A stretch of DNA of 47,395 bases, from positions 1 through 47,395 of the forward strand of contig JAFRZE010000018.1 in the NCBI GenBank assembly GCA_017442735.1, in the 5' to 3' direction. Source of the stretch: Bacillota bacterium. Its GTDB lineage: Bacteria > Bacillota > Clostridia > Lachnospirales > Bianqueaceae. The position numbers and the translations under genes were made by a program. Below, piece after piece: positions 41,075 to 47,395 of this stretch. Each line of letters begins with the position of its first letter. Position 1 is the stretch's first letter. The notes under the pieces were generated by a model. That model was not told the origin of the DNA, did no database searches, and saw nothing but the letters and a program-made list of their open reading frames with translations.

Positions 41075-42403
41075 TTATTCGGGTTTATATCTGTCCTGGA
41101 TCTCGATCCAGCTGCCTACGGTAAAGGCAACAGAAGCACAGTATTCGGGATCTTCCAGAACGAGCTTGCCCTGGGTGGTCCACCATTCATAGCCGCGGTC
41201 GTTCTTGTTCGGGAACTCATCGCCGCCGCCGGTGGAGTGATGATAGGTTTCTTCAATACCAGCCGCAACAGTCGGGTTGGAAGAATAACCGCCCATATCC
41301 TTGCCCCATGCGGAGAAACCGTCTACGGTGCAGGTGATGAAAGCGATGAACGCGCAGGCTGTCCACGGAAGAGGAGAGTTGTCCGGAACAAACATGTAAT
41401 GGCAGTAGCCGTAGCCGCCGATGCCTTCATAACCGTCGTCATAGGCAGCGACATTGACATTGTTGACGGAAACTTCATCCGATTCTTCGACGGAACGAAG
41501 TTTGGAATAAACCAGCAGACCGAACTCATCGGTGGAGGATTTCTGAACCAGGGCGCTGCAGATAGGACCGTCATCGGTCACAGCGTTGTAGGATCCGATC
41601 CAGAGTTTGATCCAGGCCAGCGCGTAAGCGCCGTCTTCATTAAGGCCAAGATCGGAGGCTTCCTGTTTCATCGCGTCGATCGTGGGCTGGAACTCGGCCT
41701 TTTCAGCATCAGAAAGCTTGTTGAAGGATTCTTTGACCCAGGCTGAGTATTCGGGCTTGGTCAGCATATAAAGGAAGTTCTTGCCAACGATTTCAGAATC
41801 GATGTCCATGAACTGGCCGTGACGGCCTTCCGCGACATAATCCCAGAAGTTGTCGGGTTTGAAATCGCCGGTGTTGTTGTACATGAAGACTTTGTTCAGA
41901 GTCTGCAGCGGCAGGTAGCCGGTGTAGGTGTTCACGTCCACGCCGTTTGCTTCGGCCCACTCTTTGGGGATGAAGGTGTCGAGGATGCCGGTCTGAACCA
42001 TTTTGCTTTCGATCTGGTTGCCATCCTGGATCAGGGTGACGGCGAAGGTGCCTTCACTCTTCTTGGAGTCAGAGGTCAGCTGATCGAAAATCTTGTTGTT
42101 CTTTGGCTGCTGCCACTCGAATTCCAGTGTATAGCTGGAATCGATGGACTGTAAATACTCGATGAAGAGCGGAAGAGCGGATTTACCACGGCTGGAGTTA
42201 CCGACACCGTAGAAGGTCTTGCCTTTCGACTCTTCGATGGCCTTTTTGGCCAGTTCTTCCATGGTCATGCCCTGAGCTTCCTTGATGACGCTCTGAACTG
42301 CGGAAAGATCCTTCTTTTCAGAGCTTCCGCCGCCAGAAGAACAGCCCGCAAGCATGGTCACGCCCATTGCCATTGCAAGTACCAGTGCAAGAATGCGTTT
42401 CAC
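41075..42403 (-). CDS. ABC transporter extracellular solute-binding lipoprotein
   Basis: This 442-residue protein has a type II signal peptide: hydrophobic segment 4-18, lipobox MLAGC with Cys at 21, then a Ser/Gly linker. The mature part is a two-lobed periplasmic-binding fold of the extracellular solute-binding class; the lobe segments KTFYGVGNSSRGKSALP and GGYGYCHYMFVPDNSP are aromatic-rich. The substrate is unknown: the FbpB-like permease suggests metal or small organic anions, while the divergent FGGY kinase suggests a carbohydrate. It starts at GTG 42403 with AGGAGG 10 nt upstream. It is first in the importer operon. Confidence 0.87.
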   Translation of the reverse strand: MKRILALVLAMAMGVTMLAGCSSGGGSSEKKDLSAVQSVIKEAQGMTMEELAKKAIEESKGKTFYGVGNSSRGKSALPLFIEYLQSIDSSYTLEFEWQQPKNNKIFDQLTSDSKKSEGTFAVTLIQDGNQIESKMVQTGILDTFIPKEWAEANGVDVNTYTGYLPLQTLNKVFMYNNTGDFKPDNFWDYVAEGRHGQFMDIDSEIVGKNFLYMLTKPEYSAWVKESFNKLSDAEKAEFQPTIDAMKQEASDLGLNEDGAYALAWIKLWIGSYNAVTDDGPICSALVQKSSTDEFGLLVYSKLRSVEESDEVSVNNVNVAAYDDGYEGIGGYGYCHYMFVPDNSPLPWTACAFIAFITCTVDGFSAWGKDMGGYSSNPTVAAGIEETYHHSTGGGDEFPNKNDRGYEWWTTQGKLVLEDPEYCASVAFTVGSWIEIQDRYKPE

Positions 42404-42442
42404 TTTAATGATTCCTCCTTTTTTATCGGCTGAGCCGACAAG

Positions 42443-42490
42443 TCTGTTTAAAAACAGAGATATTATACTTCAATCCTTGTGAAATGTCTA
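42443..42490 (-). promoter_or_regulatory. ABC importer promoter with dyad operator
   Basis: On the minus strand: TAGACA (42490-42485), 17 nt, TATAAT (42467-42462), then a perfect 7-bp dyad TCTGTTT-N2-AAACAGA (42443-42458) at the transcription start, a likely repressor site. A small hairpin TCGGCT/AGCCGA (42426-42438) sits further down, before the RBS. Confidence 0.75.
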
Positions 42491-42568
42491 CTAAAAAGAA
42501 GCATAAAAAGTAAAAAAACTGTATAAAAACTACAGATGACGATAGCGGTCATAATCTATAACATCCGA

Positions 42569-42597
42569 TTGACAGACGTCTGCCGAAACGATATCAT
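42569..42597 (+). promoter_or_regulatory. FGGY kinase promoter with palindrome CAGACGTCTG
   Basis: TTGACA (42569-42574), 17 nt, TATCAT (42592-42597). The 10-bp perfect palindrome CAGACGTCTG (42573-42582) overlaps the -35, a likely operator, different from the dyad at the divergent importer promoter. Confidence 0.72.
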
Positions 42598-42629
42598 ACA
42601 CATATCAGGCTGGTAAAGGAGATAGACGC

Positions 42630-44228
42630 ATGGATCTGAAGAAAACGGCTTTAGGTATTGAACTTGGATCGACCCGCATCAAGGCGGTGCTGATCGATGA
42701 AAAGAATATCCCGATCGCTTCGGGCGATTTTGAATGGGAAAATCAACTGAAGGACGGCATCTGGACCTACCCGATGGAGAAAGTGCATGAAGGGATTCGG
42801 GCCTGCTTTGCCAGATTGAAAGAAGATGTCAGAGAGAAACTCGGAGAAGAGCTGAAGACTGTCGGGGCGATCGGCATTTCCGGCATGATGCACGGCTATC
42901 TTCCCTTTGATAAAGATGGAAATCAGCTGGCCGAGTTCCGGACTTGGCGCAACACGATCACCGGACCGGCGGCGGAAAAGCTTTCCGGTCTTTTCAGATT
43001 CAATATTCCTCAGCGCTGGAGCATCGCGCATCTGTATCAGGCGATCCTGAACGGCGAAGAACATGTGAAAGATATCGATTATCTGACCACCCTGGCGGGC
43101 TATATCCACTGGCAGCTGACCGGGGAAAAGGTCATGGGCGTGGGCGAGGCCTCCGGGATGTTCCCGATCGACAGTGAGAAGATCGATTATGATCAGCGGA
43201 TGATCGGGCAGTTTAAGGAACTGACCGGGATCGACCTTCGAAGGATCCTTCCGAAGGTGCTTGCCGCGGGCGAGGACGCCGGGACTCTTACGGAAGCCGG
43301 CGCGAGATTCCTCGACCCGACCGGCAGTTTTGGGATACCGGATGGCTGGGAAGCCGGGACGGCAGACGGCCAGACAACAGGAATCCCTGTCGCGCCTTGC
43401 GAGGGCGACGCCGGTACCGGCATGACCGCCACGAATTCCGTACGTGTCCGGACCGGCAATGTCAGCGCCGGGACCTCGGATTTCGCGATGATCGTCACCG
43501 AAGGTCCGCTGGGCGTGCACCGGGAGATCGACATGGTCACAACGCCCGACGGCAGCCCGGTCGCCATGGTGCACTGCAATAACTGTACCAGCGATATCAA
43601 TGCCTGGGTGAACCTATTTGGCGAGTTCTGCGAACTGATGGGGATCGAGGCAGGAAAAGGCGAGCTCTTCACCAAACTTTTCAAGATCGCGCTGGAAGGG
43701 GATGCGGACTGCGGCGGACTTCTTTCCTATAACTACTTTTCCGGAGAAGGCGTGACCGACCTGGATGAAGGCCGGCCGATCTTCGCCCGTACGCCGAACG
43801 CGAAGTTCTCGCTGGCGAATTTCATGCGGATGCATCTTCTCTCCGCCCTCGCGACGTTAAAGATCGGTATGGATATCCTGACAGGCACAGAGAAAGTCGG
43901 GATCGATAAACTCTACGGACACGGTGGATTTTTCAAGACGCCGGAAGTAGGACAGCGGATGCTCTCCGCGGCGGTGGCCTCACCGGTCTCCGTGATGGAG
44001 ACCGCGGGAGAAGGCGGCCCTTACGGGATGGCGATCCTGGCAGGTTATAGGATCTGGAAGGAAGAGGGCGAGAGTCTGCCGGACTATCTGGACCGGAGAG
44101 TCTTTAAAGATGCGAAGTCGGTCGAGCTTATGGCTTCGAAAGAAGATATCGAGGGATTCGACCGATTCCTTGATCAGTATAAAAAAGCGCTTCCCATGGA
44201 AGTGTGTGCGCTGAAAGTGATGAAATAA
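42630..44228 (+). CDS. FGGY-family carbohydrate kinase
   Basis: This 532-residue sugar kinase has the N-terminal phosphate loop [17 protein letters not shown] and the sugar-site segment [18 protein letters not shown] (about 87-104), which resembles the xylulokinase/ribulokinase branch. The second-lobe ATP segments [17 protein letters not shown] (about 272) and [21 protein letters not shown] (about 450) are present. The exact sugar is not determined. It is divergent from an ABC importer and may phosphorylate its substrate. It has its own promoter and is followed 4 nt later by the MATE-HATPase gene. Confidence 0.88.
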   Translation: MDLKKTALGIELGSTRIKAVLIDEKNIPIASGDFEWENQLKDGIWTYPMEKVHEGIRACFARLKEDVREKLGEELKTVGAIGISGMMHGYLPFDKDGNQLAEFRTWRNTITGPAAEKLSGLFRFNIPQRWSIAHLYQAILNGEEHVKDIDYLTTLAGYIHWQLTGEKVMGVGEASGMFPIDSEKIDYDQRMIGQFKELTGIDLRRILPKVLAAGEDAGTLTEAGARFLDPTGSFGIPDGWEAGTADGQTTGIPVAPCEGDAGTGMTATNSVRVRTGNVSAGTSDFAMIVTEGPLGVHREIDMVTTPDGSPVAMVHCNNCTSDINAWVNLFGEFCELMGIEAGKGELFTKLFKIALEGDADCGGLLSYNYFSGEGVTDLDEGRPIFARTPNAKFSLANFMRMHLLSALATLKIGMDILTGTEKVGIDKLYGHGGFFKTPEVGQRMLSAAVASPVSVMETAGEGGPYGMAILAGYRIWKEEGESLPDYLDRRVFKDAKSVELMASKEDIEGFDRFLDQYKKALPMEVCALKVMK

Positions 44229-44232
44229 GGAA

Positions 44233-45990
44233 ATGATCCGAAAGATCTACAGACAGATGCTGATCACGCAGATCCTGTCGGCGATGACCGTCATGATCTG
44301 CATGATGATCGATTCCATGATGATTGGCCGGTTTTTGGGCGTCGACTCCGTCACAGCCTATGGACTGGCCAGTCCTGTTCTATTGGTATTTGCGGCGTTC
44401 GGCAGCATGCTTTCCGCCGGGATCCAGGTCATGTGCGGCAAGACGATGGGCAGCGGCGATATGGAAGGGACCAATGCCTGTTACTCCGTTTCGATGGTGA
44501 CGGCAGTCACTGTAGCGCTGATCGGCGTCGCGCTGGTCCTGATCCTGCAGACCCCGCTCTGCACCTTGCTCGGCGCGGGCAAACCGACCGCGGACAACGC
44601 GGTGTTCTTCCTTACGAGAGACTATCTGAAAGGTTTCATCCTCGGCGCCCCGGCCTTTATTCTGGCGCAGATCATGGTACCGTTCATGCAGATCTCCGGC
44701 AAGCGCGGCCGTCTGGTGGCCGCCGTCCTGATGATGACAGTATCGGATATCGTTTTTGATATCCTGAACGTATTTGTTTTCCACGGCGGGACCTTCGGCA
44801 TGGGGCTGGCTTCCACCCTGAGCTATTATCTCGCGCTTTTGATCGGCATCACGTATTTCCTCAAGAAGGACTGCATGTTCAAGCTCCGGCTGAAAAGCGT
44901 CAGCGCCAGGCTGTGCCGGGAGCTGCTTAGCTACGGGATCCCTACCGTGATCAACCAGATCAGTCTTGTGCTGCTGGTCTTCGTGCTGAACAAGCTCCTG
45001 CTGGACGTGGGGAAAAACCTGGCTGTCGCGGCCTACTCCGTTGTTTCGACGATCGGCAATCTCTGCTACAGCGTGAGTTCCGGGGTCGGCTCGGTCGCTC
45101 TGCTTCTGGCGTCGGTCTTCTACGCGGATGAGGACCGAAGCTCCCTGCGGGTCCTGACCAAAACCATGACCTTTTACGGGATCGTGCTGGATGTGGGGGT
45201 CATAATCCTCGTGCAGATCCTGGCCCCGATGCTGGCGCAGCTCTTCCTTCCGAACGATCCCGCCGCCCGGGAACTGACGGCGCTGGGCGTCCGGCTGTTC
45301 AGCCTTTCCCTCGTGCCAAGTGCACTGAACACCGCGTTCAAGAACTACTGCCAGGGTGTAGGCAGGATCCGGCTGACCGAAGCCATCTCCGTCCTACAGA
45401 ATTTCGTTTCGATCGTGGCGTTTGCGTTTATCTTCAGCCGCATCTTAGGGACGCCGGGCGTATTCTTAGGCTTCTTCGGCGGAGAAAGCCTGACGCTCTT
45501 ATTGATCGCCGTTTATGTATGGGTAAAAAAGAAAAAAGTCACCTTCTCGGCGGACGATTTCTCGTTCCTGGAAGATGACTTCGGTATTGCAGAAGAAAGA
45601 CTTTTTGAAAAGAGTATCCATAACCTGGCGGAAATGGCGGAGGCCTCCGAAGCCGCGGCCAAGTTCTGCCGAAAGCGCGGGGAGGATGAGCGGAGCAGTA
45701 TGCTGATCTCTCTTTGTCTGGAGGAGATCACAAGCAACATCATCGAATACGGCTTTCCCAGGGATCGGGAGAGGCACAGTATCCATATCCGGATCCTTCT
45801 GAAGGAAAACGAAAAGGTGATCCGCATCCGTGACAACTGTCTGAGATTTGATCCGGTCGAATACCTGAAACTGCATCGGCAGGAAGAGGATCCGGCCGCG
45901 CATATCGGGATCCGGATGGTGATGAAGATGGTGAAGAACGCGAACTATCTTCACTCTCTTGGTCTGAACGACCTGACACTGGTTTTATAG
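44233..45990 (+). CDS. MATE transporter fused to a C-terminal HATPase (anti-sigma-like) domain
   Basis: Residues 1-435 form a 12-helix MATE transporter (multidrug or metabolite/Na+ or H+ antiport), with two six-helix halves. Residues about 465-585 are a GHKL/HATPase_c_2 domain like RsbW/SpoIIAB: N-box LCLEEITSNIIEYG (Glu498, Asn502), G1 RIRDNCLRFDP (Asp534) and G2 HIGIRMV (557-563). No DHp domain or phosphorylatable His is seen, so it is not a classical histidine kinase. It may bind ATP to sense energy or control transport. It follows the FGGY kinase by 4 nt and ends at a terminator, so the fusion is not an assembly join across operons. Confidence 0.87.
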   Translation: MIRKIYRQMLITQILSAMTVMICMMIDSMMIGRFLGVDSVTAYGLASPVLLVFAAFGSMLSAGIQVMCGKTMGSGDMEGTNACYSVSMVTAVTVALIGVALVLILQTPLCTLLGAGKPTADNAVFFLTRDYLKGFILGAPAFILAQIMVPFMQISGKRGRLVAAVLMMTVSDIVFDILNVFVFHGGTFGMGLASTLSYYLALLIGITYFLKKDCMFKLRLKSVSARLCRELLSYGIPTVINQISLVLLVFVLNKLLLDVGKNLAVAAYSVVSTIGNLCYSVSSGVGSVALLLASVFYADEDRSSLRVLTKTMTFYGIVLDVGVIILVQILAPMLAQLFLPNDPAARELTALGVRLFSLSLVPSALNTAFKNYCQGVGRIRLTEAISVLQNFVSIVAFAFIFSRILGTPGVFLGFFGGESLTLLLIAVYVWVKKKKVTFSADDFSFLEDDFGIAEERLFEKSIHNLAEMAEASEAAAKFCRKRGEDERSSMLISLCLEEITSNIIEYGFPRDRERHSIHIRILLKENEKVIRIRDNCLRFDPVEYLKLHRQEEDPAAHIGIRMVMKMVKNANYLHSLGLNDLTLVL

Positions 45991-46013
45991 AAGGCTGCAG
46001 TGATGACAGTTTG

Positions 46014-46045
46014 GCATGATCTTCGGGTCATGCTTTTTCTTTTTG
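46014..46045 (+). terminator. Terminator with UUCG tetraloop
   Basis: GCATGATC-TTCG-GGTCATGC (one G-U pair) is followed by TTTTTCTTTTT. It ends the FGGY-MATE operon. Confidence 0.92.
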
Positions 46046-46057
46046 CCTTATAACAAC

Positions 46058-46086
46058 TTGACAAATATATTACTATATAGTAATAT
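46058..46086 (+). promoter_or_regulatory. MarR operon promoter with 20-bp perfect palindrome
   Basis: TTGACA (46058-46063), 17 nt, TAATAT (46081-46086). ATATTACTATATAGTAATAT (46067-46086) is a perfect 20-bp palindrome covering spacer and -10, the expected size for a MarR dimer site, so autorepression is likely. Confidence 0.9.
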
Positions 46087-46109
46087 TCCATATAGAAAGG
46101 AGTGTGGTT

Positions 46110-46547
46110 ATGAGGATATCACGCAGCGGAGATTACATCGCGCAGATCCGATTGATCGGCGGACGGGTATTTGAGAAACTGCTGGCCGCGTCAGAAGCGG
46201 AGACATTCAACGGCCCGCAGGGCAAGATCCTGGACGCGCTTTGGCAGGAAGACGGACTGTCCGCCAATGAGATCGGAAAGAAAACAGGTCTGGCGAACAG
46301 TACGCTGACAAGTATGCTGGACCGGATGGAAAATGCCGGCCTTGTGAAACGTCTTCGCTCCGAGAAGGACCGCCGGGTCATCCGGATATTCCTGGGAGCG
46401 AAAGCGAACGAATGCAAGGAGCAGTACCGGAAGGTGTCGGAAGAAATGACAGAGATCTATTTCCAGGGATTTGAGGAAAAGGAGATCGAGGAATTCGAAC
46501 AGTACCTTCTGCGGGTGCTGGAGAATGTACGGAAGGCTGAAAATTAA
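46110..46547 (+). CDS. MarR family transcriptional regulator
   Basis: This 145-residue winged-helix protein has the recognition helix in SANEIGKKTGLANSTLTSMLDRMENAGLV and the wing in RSEKDRRVIRIFLG with the conserved D-R-R. It is a dimer by family rule. The start at 46110 is preferred over GTG 46104 because GAAAGGAG then has a 7-nt spacing. The promoter carries a 20-bp palindrome. It probably controls itself and the flavin reductase-like gene 12 nt downstream. Confidence 0.9.
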   Translation: MRISRSGDYIAQIRLIGGRVFEKLLAASEAETFNGPQGKILDALWQEDGLSANEIGKKTGLANSTLTSMLDRMENAGLVKRLRSEKDRRVIRIFLGAKANECKEQYRKVSEEMTEIYFQGFEEKEIEEFEQYLLRVLENVRKAEN

Positions 46548-46559
46548 AGGAGACAAGCT

Positions 46560-47126
46560 ATGGGAAAAACAAGTATCAAACCTACGAATGATTATTGTCC
46601 GCAGACACTGTTCCTGTACGGGACATATGACGAAAACGGAAAACCGGATTTTGCTCTTTTCTGCTGGTTCAGTTATATCTGGGACGGCGAGCTGGGTGTC
46701 ATGTGCTGTATCGGCGGCGAAAAACAGACAAAGGACAACATTCATCGGAACAAAATCTTTTCCGCCAACCTGGTAACGGAAAAAATGCTTCCGTTTGCAG
46801 ATTATCTGGGAAATACCAGCGGCTTTGATCCGGAAAAGATCAAGCTGGATATCGGAAAAGGCGCGGTCCTTCCGGTGCCTGTTGTGAATGATTCGCCGGT
46901 CATCTATGAACTGGAAGTCAAGCAGTTCATTCCGCTGGAAGACGGGGAAGTGATGCTGTGCCGGATCCATAATGTCCTCCAGGACGACCTGCTGATTTCC
47001 AAGGATATGAGCATAGAGCAGAAGCTGCTTCAGATCACACCGGCCATGGCCACATGCAGACGGTATTTCGGCTATCTCGGCGCCGACTTAGGCGCCTGGG
47101 GCGAACCCATGAAGAAAGTGGAATAA
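46560..47126 (+). CDS. Flavin reductase-like (FMN-binding split-barrel) protein
   Basis: This 188-residue protein has the split-barrel fold of the flavin reductase-like family: a first strand TLFLYGTYDENGKPDFAL, then GELGVMCCIGG, then an interface rich in Lys/Asn (KQTKDNIHRNKIFSANLV) that holds the FMN phosphate, and EVMLCRIHNVLQDD later. It may reduce flavin or bind FMN in a redox or signalling role. It is co-transcribed with the MarR regulator. Confidence 0.82.
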   Translation: MGKTSIKPTNDYCPQTLFLYGTYDENGKPDFALFCWFSYIWDGELGVMCCIGGEKQTKDNIHRNKIFSANLVTEKMLPFADYLGNTSGFDPEKIKLDIGKGAVLPVPVVNDSPVIYELEVKQFIPLEDGEVMLCRIHNVLQDDLLISKDMSIEQKLLQITPAMATCRRYFGYLGADLGAWGEPMKKVE

Positions 47127-47206
47127 TAGGATTTACTCTCGGAATCTTAGATGAACAAGAAAAGAGGGGCTGTAGCAAAATTATGGCCTCATTTGAAGAA
47201 GCTTTT
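47127..47206. other. Spacer downstream of the flavin reductase-like gene
   Basis: About 80 nt with no credible ORF or hairpin between the gene stop and the second copy of the 141-bp repeat. Confidence 0.6.
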
Positions 47207-47347
47207 GGGCTTATTCTCACGTTTTTTCTAATCCGCCCCAACTCATTGGGGCGGATAGTGCATTTTCGAGTCACGCCGCCCAGTACATTTTTGCATTTTT
47301 GGGCGGCGCATCAATTTGACGAGCTATCTTATCTAAATCCTGGGCGA
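47207..47347 (+). repeat. 141-bp two-stem dispersed repeat, copy B
   Basis: Matches 4911-5051 at about 88% without gaps, in the same orientation, 42 kb away. The 11-bp stem ATCCGCCCCAA/TTGGGGCGGAT is identical while its loop differs (CTCA here, CCTG in copy A). Stem 2 is longer here (CGCCGCCCA/TGGGCGGCG). The homology stops at the CCTGGGCGA arm; the palindromes that follow copy A are not seen in 47348-47395. Confidence 0.8.
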
Positions 47348-47395
47348 GAAGAAACATCTGACTGGTATCTTCCCCAGAAAAAGCGATCCTCTGAA

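Overview
This 47.4 kb window reads as chromosomal DNA of an anaerobic, low-oxygen-adapted member of the Bacillota, most likely a gut-type Clostridia (inference). The grounds are strong AGGAGG-type ribosome binding sites with ATG, GTG and TTG starts, sigma-A promoters with 17-nt spacers, an Rrf2/NifS/NifU cysteine and Fe-S module, radical SAM enzymes, an Fe-S aldo/keto reductase, and a glycan-oriented gene complement (GH3, GH4, GH78-like, sulfatase, FGGY kinase, NagB). No rRNA, tRNA, CRISPR array, prophage or intact insertion sequence was recognised.

Layout. 0.15-4.9 kb: a sulfur module, with metY-cysK and nifS-nifU on the minus strand and an Rrf2 regulator on the plus strand. All three promoters carry the same CCTACTAT..AATAGG operator. 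metY-cysK also has a 27-codon Cys/Met leader peptide with mutually exclusive antiterminator and terminator hairpins. 5.3-18.1 kb: carbohydrate genes, namely a TIM-barrel glycosidase-like protein, a divergent sulfatase and lipoprotein, an MFS-radical SAM-GH3 operon, a sugar isomerase and aldo/keto reductase pair, and an EIIC-like/MFS operon. 18.3-29.6 kb: a long plus-strand run that starts with a LexA-like regulator and continues through small accessory enzymes (GNAT, 2H phosphoesterase, DUF3795, amidohydrolase, radical SAM, Gfo/Idh, SGNH) to a GH78-like glycosidase. 29.6-37.4 kb: an Fe-S aldo/keto reductase, an amino-sugar operon (GH4, BadF-type kinase, NagB with a Cys-rich N-terminus), a CCG-type Cys-rich protein, a decayed sugar-isomerase fragment and a phosphoglucomutase. 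37.5-47.1 kb: a three-gene ABC importer facing an FGGY kinase and a MATE-HATPase fusion, then a MarR/flavin-reductase pair.

The most unusual material is between genes. Two loci 20 kb apart (15.47-15.79 and 35.11-35.35 kb) hold arrays of twelve hairpin units. Every unit is exactly 37 nt, with arms TAGCAAG/CTTGCTA, spaced strictly 43 or 53 nt apart, and with inner stems that differ in sequence but can still pair. A second family of four 36-nt hairpins (GGAGATA-type arms) fills 34.12-34.34 kb. A third family, a 141-bp two-stem element about 88% identical between copies, lies just after a stop codon at 4.91 and 47.21 kb. These look like interspersed palindromic repeat families of unknown function. 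The Cys/Met attenuator upstream of metY is the clearest candidate for a regulatory system worth describing.
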